The position numbers and the translations under genes were made by a program. Positions 33,955 to 41,512 of a stretch of 43,890 nucleotides of DNA are shown piece by piece. The stretch is from assembly GCA_937877595.1 (NCBI GenBank), contig CALFIY010000024.1, forward strand, positions 1 through 43,890. Direction: 5' to 3'. Source of the DNA: an uncultured Prevotella sp. GTDB lineage: Bacteria > Bacteroidota > Bacteroidia > Bacteroidales > Bacteroidaceae. Position 1 is the stretch's first letter. Each line of letters starts with the position of its first letter. The notes under the pieces are model-generated. The model was not told where the DNA came from. It did not search any database and was given only the letters and a program-made list of their open reading frames with translations.

Positions 33955-35029
33955 AGCCTATAATGTATTGGTTAAACATTTCTTCCTGGTCGAGCATGAA
34001 GCGCACCCGAACAGGCAAACAGTAAATATTCTTGCGCACGTCGGCGGAAAGGCCGCTGATATTGGTCAGACGGGCTGCGTCTTTCTCCGTCGTAACAATG
34101 CATCGCGGCTCGGCCAGCGCTGCATAGGCGGAATTAATGCGCTCTACGTCGGCTGGCTGGAACGTGTGATGGTCGGAAAAGGTGAGCGGAGTGAGGTGGG
34201 GGATGAGCGGACTCAGGTCGTGAACCATCTGTTCCGGCGAGGCAATGCCTGTGAGAAGCAGGACGTTGTACTCCTGCAGACCGTAGAGCGACGGATGCAT
34301 GTCGAAAAGCGTTTCTTCGCTGCGCCCGTCAGGAAAGAGCGGCTGCAAATCACAGTAGTCGATGGTGGAAAAAAAGAGATTCTGATAGGGAAAAAGGTTC
34401 AGGGCCTTGGCAACAACGCGATATTCCATCGGCTTAAGGTCTTTCGGACACTTCGTAACGATGACGACATCGGCGCGGTTCTTGCCCGACTGGGGCTCGC
34501 GAAGCCTGCCGGCAGGAAGAAGGCGGTCGTAGATGATGAGACGGTGGTAGTCGACAAGGAGAATGTTTATGCCAGGCTTGACATAGCGGTGCTGGAAAGC
34601 ATCGTCAAGAAGCACTACGTCAAGGCTTTCGTCGCCTTCGGTGAGACGCTCTATGCCATGGCAGCGATCCTTGTCGACGGCCACGGTGACAGCAGGAAAC
34701 TTCTGCTTCATCTGAAATGGCTCATCGCCGATGGCTGTCATGGGAGTGTCGGCAGCGGCAACGACATAGCCCTTGCTCTTCCGCTTATATCCACGACTGA
34801 GAACAGCGACGTGGAAAGTGTCCTGCAAAAGGCGGACAAGGTATTCCACGTGGGGCGTCTTGCCTGTACCGCCGACAGTGATGTTGCCCACCGAGACGAT
34901 GGGCACGTCAAAGGCATGAGACTTGAGAATTCCAAGTTCAAAGGCTGCATTGCGCAACTTTACGGCAAGTCCGTAAAGCCAACTGAGTGGAAGCAATGCC
35001 TTGTTGATCTTGATGAAGTCGCCCTCCAT
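33839..35029 (-). CDS. lpxK: Tetraacyldisaccharide 4'-kinase (LpxK)
   Basis: LpxK adds the 4'-phosphate to the lipid A precursor at the inner membrane. The 396-residue protein has the membrane-associated N-terminus (LSWLYGLAVKLRN), the P-loop VGNITVGGTGKTPHVEYL (47-64), LSRGYKRKSKGY, and LLDDAFQHRYV. It reaches past the usual end with about 35 polar, basic residues (KNSRNSILAKAKDDHKPKN and on) that overlap the start of the phosphorylase gene. The gene follows sppA by 34 bases. Confidence 0.95.
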   Translation of the reverse strand: MEGDFIKINKALLPLSWLYGLAVKLRNAAFELGILKSHAFDVPIVSVGNITVGGTGKTPHVEYLVRLLQDTFHVAVLSRGYKRKSKGYVVAAADTPMTAIGDEPFQMKQKFPAVTVAVDKDRCHGIERLTEGDESLDVVLLDDAFQHRYVKPGINILLVDYHRLIIYDRLLPAGRLREPQSGKNRADVVIVTKCPKDLKPMEYRVVAKALNLFPYQNLFFSTIDYCDLQPLFPDGRSEETLFDMHPSLYGLQEYNVLLLTGIASPEQMVHDLSPLIPHLTPLTFSDHHTFQPADVERINSAYAALAEPRCIVTTEKDAARLTNISGLSADVRKNIYCLPVRVRFMLDQEEMFNQYIIGYVCKNSRNSILAKAKDDHKPKNSHHSGDRSRTISFRNH

Positions 35030-35063
35030 GCCGTAAAAGTCAATAACTCACCAGCCTTGCTCC

Positions 35064-36836
35064 CTACCTTATCTCAAGAAAATATGGCAGGCGTGCCTGG
35101 ATGGCGCTCTGGCGGTTGAGAGTCTGCATATAGCGCAGAGGCTCGTAGTATTCGCCAAGTGTGAGGCGCAGTTGCTCGTCGAGGTAACTCTTGTGGCTTG
35201 CCTTGTCGAACAGTTGCTCCATCCAGTCGGCCTTATCCGGATAACTCTTTGTCTTGTACTCTTCCAGTTTTGCCAACTGGGCTGCCTTCTTGACGGCATC
35301 GTCGAGTGAGCCGATTGCGTCGACGAGTTTTATCTTCAGTGCGTCGTTGCCCAGCCATACACGGCCCTGTGCCACTTCCTCAATGGCTGCAACAGGCTGC
35401 TTGCGGCCGTCGGCGACACGCTTGCGGAAGAGTTCGTAGCCACGGCCGATGTACTGGTCGAGAAGAGCCATCTCTTCGCCATTGAAAGGACGGGCCACGG
35501 TACCGAAGGCTGCGTACTTGTTGGTCTTAACTTCGTCAAACTTAACGCCAAGTTTCTCTGTGAGCAGGCCGCTGAAGTCGGGGAACATGCCATAGATGCC
35601 GATAGAACCGGTGATAGTGGTTGGCTCACTGTAAATATAGTTGGCAGCGCAACTGATATAGTATCCACCGCTGGCGGCATAGCCTCCCATTGATACTACT
35701 ACGGGCTTCTTTGCCTTAAGTTGCGTCACGGCACGCCATATCTGCTCTGAGGCATAGGCGGAACCGCCAGGAGAGTTGACGCGCAGCACTACAGCCTTCA
35801 CGTCGTCGTCGTTCATCAACTCCTCAAGGTCTTTGCATACCGTGGTTGCTACTATGTTGTGCTCCTGACTGAAAGCCTCGCCGGTCTCGCTGTCAATGAT
35901 GGAGCCGTAGGCGTAGTAGACGGCAACCTCGTCGCCTTTCTCGCGCTTTGTCTTGACATTCTGCATCTCGGCAAGCGTGAGTTGGTTGATGTCATCGTCG
36001 TCCTCTATCTTCAGCAACTTCTTTATCTCACCCTTTACCTCGTCGGTGTACATCAGTCTGTCGATGAGTTTCGACTTCAGCAGTTCTTCCTGAGTGCCGA
36101 AGGTGATGCCACGGTCGGCATAGGCGTTAAGAGAGTCGGCACTGATGCTGCGGCTCTTGGCAACGTCGCTGAGCATTACATTCCAAATGCCGTTGATATA
36201 GGCTGTGACCTGTTCGCGATTGGGCTCGCTCATCTTGTCGGCAGTCATCATCTCGGGAGCACTCTTGTATTTGCCTACCTTGCAGAGTTGGTATTTCACG
36301 CCAAACTTGGCGAGCATGTCCTTTACGAAAAATGGCGTGGCAGCAAGACCATGCCAGTCGACCATTCCCTGTGGGTTAAGCCAGACTTTGTCGGCAGCCG
36401 AACAGATGTAATAGGTGGTCTGCGTGTAACTGTCGCCATAGGCTACAATCCACTTGCCGCTCTTCTTGAAGTCGAGAAGAGCCTCGCGCAGGGCGTGGGA
36501 AGAGGCGGGAGAGTCGCTGCTGAACATGCCAGCCTCGATATAGATGCCCTTTATGTCGTCGTTAGTTTTTGCCTTCTTGACAGCCGACAGTACGTCGTCA
36601 AGACCAATGTTCTCGCTCACCTGACCCGTTATCTGACCAAAAATGTCGGTAGCGGCACGCTCCTCCATCTGGCCTGACAGACTGAGGGTAAACACGGAGT
36701 TTTCCCGTACTGGAGTAGTGGAAGCAGAAGAGGCTGCAAGCCCTACAAGTGAGATAACACTTATGATGGCCATCACCAATGTAAGAAGAATTATACCTGT
36801 CATGGTGGCTAAGGTATACTTCAGAAAATCTTTCAT
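35064..36836 (-). CDS. sppA: Signal peptide peptidase SppA (long, 67K type)
   Basis: This inner-membrane serine/lysine protease degrades leftover signal peptides. The 590 residues (start ATG 36836) begin with one membrane helix (about 7-36) and contain two homologous SppA domains. The catalytic lysine is K191 in VGKYKSAPEM and the serine is S389 in GYAASGGYY; the SPGGSAYASE and GSIGIYG motifs are also present. It heads the operon. A good Bacteroidota-type promoter lies 29-60 bases upstream. Confidence 0.95.
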   Translation of the reverse strand: MKDFLKYTLATMTGIILLTLVMAIISVISLVGLAASSASTTPVRENSVFTLSLSGQMEERAATDIFGQITGQVSENIGLDDVLSAVKKAKTNDDIKGIYIEAGMFSSDSPASSHALREALLDFKKSGKWIVAYGDSYTQTTYYICSAADKVWLNPQGMVDWHGLAATPFFVKDMLAKFGVKYQLCKVGKYKSAPEMMTADKMSEPNREQVTAYINGIWNVMLSDVAKSRSISADSLNAYADRGITFGTQEELLKSKLIDRLMYTDEVKGEIKKLLKIEDDDDINQLTLAEMQNVKTKREKGDEVAVYYAYGSIIDSETGEAFSQEHNIVATTVCKDLEELMNDDDVKAVVLRVNSPGGSAYASEQIWRAVTQLKAKKPVVVSMGGYAASGGYYISCAANYIYSEPTTITGSIGIYGMFPDFSGLLTEKLGVKFDEVKTNKYAAFGTVARPFNGEEMALLDQYIGRGYELFRKRVADGRKQPVAAIEEVAQGRVWLGNDALKIKLVDAIGSLDDAVKKAAQLAKLEEYKTKSYPDKADWMEQLFDKASHKSYLDEQLRLTLGEYYEPLRYMQTLNRQSAIQARLPYFLEIR

Positions 36837-36864
36837 ATTGCTTTGATAATTAAATAAATTGCTG

Positions 36865-36896
36865 CAAAAGTAGGGCAAAAAAGCGAAACAGCAAAA
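36865..36896 (-). promoter_or_regulatory. Promoter of the sppA operon
   Basis: On the minus strand TTTTG (36896-36892) and TACTTTTG (36872-36865) are 19 bases apart, matching the Bacteroidota vegetative consensus (TTTG, 19-21 bases, TAnnTTTG). The sppA start is 28 bases further on. Confidence 0.85.
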
Positions 36897-36956
36897 TTCT
36901 TACATCTTTTTTTGTAATTGTGTCATGCTTTCTGCCAATGTGTCAGTTGGCGCAGA

Positions 36957-36973
36957 TTGGCACAAAATTAGCA
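36957..36973 (+). promoter_or_regulatory. Sigma-54-like promoter upstream of groES
   Basis: TTGGCACAAAATTAGCA carries the -24 GG (36959-36960) and -12 GC (36971-36972) with exactly 10 bases between, close to the sigma-54 consensus TGGCAC-N5-TTGCW. No TAnnTTTG element is visible between 36900 and 37044 on this strand. The leader to the groES ATG would be about 60 bases. Two GTGTCA direct repeats lie just upstream (from about 36920 and 36940) and could bind an activator. Confidence 0.5.
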
Positions 36974-37044
36974 ATGAATATGGCAACAGACGCAAAAACA
37001 GTGACACATTATTTATATAATAACAGAACTAAAAATAATAAAAA

Positions 37045-37317
37045 ATGAACATTAAACCATTAGGTGACCGTGTGCTGGTAGTGCCAGCAGCGGCAGAAGA
37101 GAAAATCGGTGGAATTATTATTCCTGACACAGCAAAGGAGAAGCCTCTCCATGGCACAGTCAAGGCCGTAGGACAGGGCACCAAGGACGAAGAAATGATA
37201 CTCAAGGCTGGCGACGAAGTGCTTTATGGAAAATATTCGGGCACGGAGTTGGAGTTTGAGGGAGAGAAATTCCTGATGATGCGCCAGAGCGACGTCTTAG
37301 CGGTTATCGAGAAATAA
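37045..37317 (+). CDS. groES: Co-chaperonin GroES
   Basis: The 90-residue ring-cap protein of the GroEL chaperonin. The sequence has NIKPLGDRVLVVPAAAEEK at the start, the mobile loop EEKIGGIIIPDTAKEKP (18-34) and the roof and core strands (DEVLYGKYSGTEL) in full family length. It is followed 73 bases later by groEL in one operon. The likely promoter is the sigma-54-like site about 70-90 bases upstream. Confidence 0.98.
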   Translation: MNIKPLGDRVLVVPAAAEEKIGGIIIPDTAKEKPLHGTVKAVGQGTKDEEMILKAGDEVLYGKYSGTELEFEGEKFLMMRQSDVLAVIEK

Positions 37318-37390
37318 TTTAAAACATCGTAATATCGTCATAACATAATACCGTAAAAACGTTATAACGAAATAATTAAAAAAAACAACC

Positions 37391-39022
37391 ATGGCAAAAG
37401 ACATTAAATTCAATATTGAAGCCCGCGACTTGATGAAGCAGGGCGTAGACCAGTTGGCCAACGCAGTGAAGGTTACTCTTGGTCCTAAAGGTCGTAACGT
37501 AGTGATTGAAAAGAAGTTCGGCGCACCGCAGATTACCAAGGACGGCGTGACGGTTGCAAAGGAAATCGAACTGGAAGACAAGTTTGAGAACGCTGGCGCA
37601 CAACTCGTCAAGAGCGTTGCTTCAAAGACTGGCGACGATGCTGGCGACGGCACGACAACGGCTACTATCCTGGCCCAGGCTATCTTGAGAGAGGGACTGA
37701 AAAACGTAACCTCCGGTGCAAACCCGATGGATCTGAAGCGTGGTATCGACAAGGCTGTAAAGGCTGTGGTGGAGCACATCCACAAGAGCGCTGAACAGGT
37801 TGGCGACAACTACGACAAGATAGAGCAGGTGGCTACCGTATCTGCCAACAACGACAAGGAAATCGGTGAACTGCTGGCGGAGGCCATGCGTAAGGTGTCA
37901 AAGGACGGCGTAATAACCATCGAAGAGTCGAAGAGCCGCGACACACACATCGGCGTGGTGGAAGGTATGCAGTTCGACCGCGGATATCTGAGCGCTTATT
38001 TTGTTACAGATTCCGAGAAGATGGAATGTGTGATGGACTCGCCATACATCCTCATCTACGACAAGAAAATATCAAACATCAAGGACTTCCTGCCAATTCT
38101 GCAGCCGGCAGCAGAGAGCGGACGCCCGCTGCTCGTCATAGCAGAGGACGTAGACTCTGAGGCTCTGACAACACTCGTTGTCAACCGTCTGCGTGGGGGC
38201 CTGAAGATTTGCGCTGTCAAGGCTCCTGGCTTTGGCGACCGCCGCAAGGCTATGCTTGAGGACATCGCTGTGCTGACTGGCGGCACCGTGATTAGCGAGG
38301 AGAAGGGATTGAAACTGGAGCAGGCAACTCTCGAAATGCTGGGTACGGCAGAGAAGGTGACCATTTCCAAGGACAATACCACTATCGTCAATGGTGCTGG
38401 TGACAAGCAGGCTATTCAGGATCGCATCGCACAGATAAAGAAAGAGATCGAACTCACGACATCTTCTTACGACAAGGAGAAACTGCAGGAACGTCTTGCC
38501 AAACTTGCTGGTGGCGTGGCAGTGCTCTACGTTGGTGCCAACAGTGAGACGGAGATGAAGGAGAAGAAAGACCGCGTCGACGACGCCCTTTGCGCTACTC
38601 GCGCTGCCATTGAGGAAGGTGTCGTAGCAGGTGGCGGTACCACCTACATCCGTGCGCTCGATGCTCTGAAAGAACTCAAGGGCGACAACGTTGACGAGCA
38701 GACTGGTATCAGCATCGTTGAGCGTGCCATTGAGGAGCCTCTGCGCCAGATTGTCACTAATTCCGGTGGCGAAGGCGCTGTGGTAGTGCAGGCCGTACGC
38801 AACGGAAAGGGCGACTTTGGTTACAATGCCCGCACTGATGAGTACGAGGATCTGCGCAAGGCTGGTATCGTAGACCCGGCAAAGGTTGCACGTGTTGCAC
38901 TTGAGAACGCTGCCTCTATCGCAGGTATGTTCCTCACAACGGAGTGTGTCATCTGCGACAAGCCAGAAAAGGAGCCTCAGATGCCTATGGGCGGCGCTCC
39001 TGGCATGGGCGGCATGATGTAA
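37391..39022 (+). CDS. groEL: Chaperonin GroEL
   Basis: The 543-residue ATP-driven folding chaperone. Family marks include DGTTTATILAQAI near 85-97, the ATP-site TLGPKGRNV (28-36), AAIEEGVVAGGGTTYIRAL and the flexible glycine/methionine tail (MGGAPGMGGMM). Length and motifs are normal. The ATG at 37391 follows a T/A-rich 73-base spacer after groES, and a strong terminator comes about 30 bases after its stop. Confidence 0.98.
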   Translation: MAKDIKFNIEARDLMKQGVDQLANAVKVTLGPKGRNVVIEKKFGAPQITKDGVTVAKEIELEDKFENAGAQLVKSVASKTGDDAGDGTTTATILAQAILREGLKNVTSGANPMDLKRGIDKAVKAVVEHIHKSAEQVGDNYDKIEQVATVSANNDKEIGELLAEAMRKVSKDGVITIEESKSRDTHIGVVEGMQFDRGYLSAYFVTDSEKMECVMDSPYILIYDKKISNIKDFLPILQPAAESGRPLLVIAEDVDSEALTTLVVNRLRGGLKICAVKAPGFGDRRKAMLEDIAVLTGGTVISEEKGLKLEQATLEMLGTAEKVTISKDNTTIVNGAGDKQAIQDRIAQIKKEIELTTSSYDKEKLQERLAKLAGGVAVLYVGANSETEMKEKKDRVDDALCATRAAIEEGVVAGGGTTYIRALDALKELKGDNVDEQTGISIVERAIEEPLRQIVTNSGGEGAVVVQAVRNGKGDFGYNARTDEYEDLRKAGIVDPAKVARVALENAASIAGMFLTTECVICDKPEKEPQMPMGGAPGMGGMM

Positions 39023-39052
39023 GTCTTTTCTGTAGATAACAATCAATAGACG

Positions 39053-39090
39053 GGTGGGCGACTCTGCTATAGAGCCGCCCACCATTTTTT
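39053..39090 (+). terminator. Terminator after groEL
   Basis: GGTGGGCG (39053-39060) pairs with CGCCCACC (39076-39083), and the stem extends inward through CTCT/AGAG with one mismatch. Six T follow at 39085-39090. It lies 30 bases after the groEL stop. Confidence 0.9.
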
Positions 39091-39493
39091 ATTTCTAACC
39101 ATCATCCACGTGAACTAAAATGGCAAATCTTAGAATGTCTCTTCTTCGCAAGCGAAACAATAGCCGCTACCAGCATCTCGTTTCCTATGTCGGGAATTAT
39201 TTATAATTTGCAGACAAGGTTAGTTGTTTGTTTTGTGAAAACACGAAAAATGATGCTTTATTTAACTTTATTGTTCACATTGTTTCCTTTTTTCTTCACT
39301 TTCCCGCTGTGTTTCCTGTATTCATCTGTCAACTCTGTTACTATATATAATCTGTACTGACAGCATCATATAATTCTCAGATTTGGGGCGGAGTTGTGTC
39401 ATGCAAAATGGTAACAAATAGGAAGCGTGCGGCTTGTTTTGCTTTGACGTAAATCAATTATAGGGCTGTTTTGTGATAAATTGTCAGGAAAAG
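39091..39493. other. Gene-poor A/T-rich stretch
   Basis: About 400 bases after the groEL terminator hold no gene I can support. One short frame at 39120-39206 (ATG to TAA, 28 codons, basic N-terminal half) is open but has no promoter or other support. The rest is A/T-rich with no repeats or clear hairpins. Confidence 0.4.
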
Positions 39494-39525
39494 TTTGCTT
39501 TCGGAAGTATTTCCATTTATCTTTG
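39494..39525 (+). promoter_or_regulatory. Promoter without a downstream gene
   Basis: TTTG at 39494-39497 and TATCTTTG at 39518-39525 are 20 bases apart, a textbook Bacteroidota promoter. Its spacer contains GGAA-4-TTCC (39503-39514). No open frame follows; a terminator-like hairpin does, at 39601-39631. Confidence 0.75.
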
Positions 39526-39530
39526 CAAAC

Positions 39531-39631
39531 AGGAAAATACAGACTGAATATTTTTTTTGATTTGTTTTAGTAGATTAGTTTTTAAGTAGTTTGTTTTAAG
39601 AAGCGGCTGTCGGGAGATAGCCGCTTATTTT
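39531..39631 (+). ncRNA. Candidate small RNA (or leader with attenuator) of about 100 bases
   Basis: The interval runs from just after a good promoter to the hairpin AAGCGGCT/AGCCGCTT (39601-39608 and 39619-39626, 10-base loop) followed by TTTTA. It holds no reading frame with a start codon worth naming and is U-rich. It either makes a free RNA or is the leader of the COG0523 gene, whose own promoter starts 50 bases further on. It matches no RNA family I know. Confidence 0.45.
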
Positions 39632-39682
39632 AGTGAGACGGTACTTTTGCCCGGTAATGAAGAAAAAAACAAAGTTTTTTCT

Positions 39683-39713
39683 TTTGCATTCCGCTCGCTT
39701 AGTCGTACCTTTG
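39683..39713 (+). promoter_or_regulatory. Promoter of the COG0523 GTPase gene
   Basis: TTTG at 39683-39686 and TACCTTTG at 39706-39713, 19 bases apart, match the Bacteroidota consensus. The gene's ATG lies at 39747, giving a leader of about 27 bases. This also shows that the gene does not start at codons further upstream in the same frame. Confidence 0.88.
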
Positions 39714-39746
39714 CAGTCGAAAAAAATAAAAGGAAACAAGAGCATT

Positions 39747-40913
39747 ATGACAATTAAGAACATTCCTGTGCTGCTGCTGACGGGCTATCTCGGTAGCGGC
39801 AAGACAACACTGCTAAACCGTATTCTTCAGAACAAACAGGGTATAAAGTTTGCCGTCGTCGTCAATGACATTGGCGAGGTGAACATCGATGCCGACCTGA
39901 TAGAAAAGGGTGGGGTGGTAGGACAGAAGGACGACTCGCTCGTGGCGCTGCAGAACGGATGTATCTGCTGCACGCTGAAAATGGATCTCGTAGAGCAGTT
40001 GCGCGAGATAACAAGCATGCGCCGCTTCGACTATATCGTGATAGAAGCCAGTGGAATATGTGAGCCGGCGCCAATAGCGCAGACGATATGCAATATCCCG
40101 TCGCTCGGTCCGGAATATGTGAAGGACGGATACCTGCAACTCGACTGCATCGTGACGGTGGTAGATGCTCTGCGCATGCGCGACGAGTTTGCCAGTGGCA
40201 ACGACCTGATGCGTAAGGATATCGACGAGGAGGATATTGAGAACCTCGTGATACAGCAGATAGAATTCTGCAACATCATACTGCTTAACAAGGCTTCTGA
40301 GATAAGCAAGGACGAGTTGCAGCAGGTGAAAAAGATAATCAGTGCCATCCAGCCAAAGGCTGAAATCATAGAATGCGACTATGCTGCTGTCGATTTGGAG
40401 AAGATTGTCAACACGGAGAAGTTTAACTTTGAGGAGGTGGCAACTTCGGCAGCATGGATACGGGAGATAGAGGCAGACCACGACGACGATGATGACGACG
40501 ATGATGACGGCCACCACCACCACCACCACGACGAGGGTGAGGCAGAAGAGTATGGCATCGGCACTTTTGTTTACTATGCACGCCGTCCGTTCAACCTTAG
40601 CCTTTTTGATGAGTTTGTGGCGCGCAAATGGCCGAAGAGTATCATACGTGCCAAGGGGATATGCTACTTCAAGGACGAGGAAGACATCTGCTATGTCTTT
40701 GAGCAGGCAGGCCGTCAGGTGTCGCTCCGCAATGCGGGACAGTGGTATGCCACCATGCCCAGGGAGCAGTTGCAGGTGATGATGGCGCAGGACGAGAAAC
40801 TACGCCGCGAATGGGATGAGCAGTATGGCGACCGTATGCAGAAACTGGTGTTCATAGGTCAGCACATGGATCGCGAACAGATTTCGCGCGACTTGGATTT
40901 CTGTTTGGTTTAA
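39747..40913 (+). CDS. COG0523/CobW-family metal-chaperone GTPase
   Basis: The 388-residue G3E GTPase has the P-loop GYLGSGKTT (13-21), the metal-binding CxCC motif in GCICCTLK (C72, C74, C75), the Walker B-like IEASGICEP (99-107), an NKxx base-recognition site at 181-184 and a C-terminal CobW domain (about 269-388). A stretch at 244-261 of nine Asp and six His in runs is an extra metal-binding segment. Relatives deliver zinc, cobalt or other metals to target proteins, often when zinc is low. No vitamin B12 genes lie nearby, so a zinc role is likelier than cobalamin synthesis. The start follows the promoter at 39683-39713. Confidence 0.93.
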   Translation: MTIKNIPVLLLTGYLGSGKTTLLNRILQNKQGIKFAVVVNDIGEVNIDADLIEKGGVVGQKDDSLVALQNGCICCTLKMDLVEQLREITSMRRFDYIVIEASGICEPAPIAQTICNIPSLGPEYVKDGYLQLDCIVTVVDALRMRDEFASGNDLMRKDIDEEDIENLVIQQIEFCNIILLNKASEISKDELQQVKKIISAIQPKAEIIECDYAAVDLEKIVNTEKFNFEEVATSAAWIREIEADHDDDDDDDDDGHHHHHHDEGEAEEYGIGTFVYYARRPFNLSLFDEFVARKWPKSIIRAKGICYFKDEEDICYVFEQAGRQVSLRNAGQWYATMPREQLQVMMAQDEKLRREWDEQYGDRMQKLVFIGQHMDREQISRDLDFCLV

Positions 40914-40922
40914 TCAGGGAAG

Positions 40923-41510
40923 TCAGCGCAGGCGTCCCAGGATGCGCACTACTTTGCGCTGTGACATTTCTGCAGGGTTGCTGCCGGGCCAGCCTTCGGG
41001 CACAGACATTCCACGGCGAGCGTAAAACTGTTGCCAGAACTTGGTGACGCGTCCCGAGGCATCGTGGAACGACATGGGGATGGGCTCAAAGAGCCTGTCC
41101 CCCTTTTTTGTAACATACGACAGTTGCACCAGTTCGGAACAATATATTGCCGTGTCGTTGGGTAGGAAAAGAGAGTCGTAGCGGCATCCTATGTAGCGGC
41201 GTGCGTTGGCTATAGAACTGCGGCTGTCGGCAAGGCTCACGCGCCCGATGATATAGTGGCCCTCCTGATGCCGCAGTGACTGTATGGAACTGAGCACTAC
41301 GCCATTTCCGGGAATGGCCTCGACAACGCTGTCGTTGCCCAGGCATATTGCCACATGGTCTATCTGGGCCGGCGTGACGGCAGTGATGTTGTTGGCAGTA
41401 GGCGTGACATGAAACAGAAGGTCGCCCTCACGCGGTGCAGTAGGCTGGCATGCCGGGAGGAGTGCGGCCAGGCCGAATATGAGTGAATAGTGAGAAAACC
41501 GCTTCCGCAT
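40923..41510 (-). CDS. Lipoprotein with permuted papain-like fold (YiiX/NlpC-P60 type)
   Basis: The 195-residue protein starts with a lipoprotein signal ending LLPAC (C21), so it is membrane-anchored in the envelope. It has H52 in AQIDHVAICLG and the nucleophile C124 in AIYCSELVQLSY, in the reversed order of permuted NlpC/P60 and YiiX-type hydrolases. These act on peptidoglycan peptides or lipid/amide bonds. It starts 2 bases after the beta-helix gene and ends 9 bases from the convergent GTPase gene with no terminator between. Substrate is unknown. Confidence 0.85.
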   Translation of the reverse strand: MRKRFSHYSLIFGLAALLPACQPTAPREGDLLFHVTPTANNITAVTPAQIDHVAICLGNDSVVEAIPGNGVVLSSIQSLRHQEGHYIIGRVSLADSRSSIANARRYIGCRYDSLFLPNDTAIYCSELVQLSYVTKKGDRLFEPIPMSFHDASGRVTKFWQQFYARRGMSVPEGWPGSNPAEMSQRKVVRILGRLR

Positions 41511-41512
41511 CT

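Noticed and set aside
33968..35119. A 383-codon frame opposite lpxK
   Set aside because: It is the antisense shadow of a well-recognised gene; the translation has no domain and follows the codon bias of lpxK.
38072..39085. A 337-codon frame opposite groEL
   Set aside because: An antisense shadow caused by groEL codon use; it crosses the groEL terminator.
39120..39206. A 28-codon frame after groEL
   Set aside because: No promoter, no signal or membrane segment; length is within chance. Mentioned with the intergenic region only.
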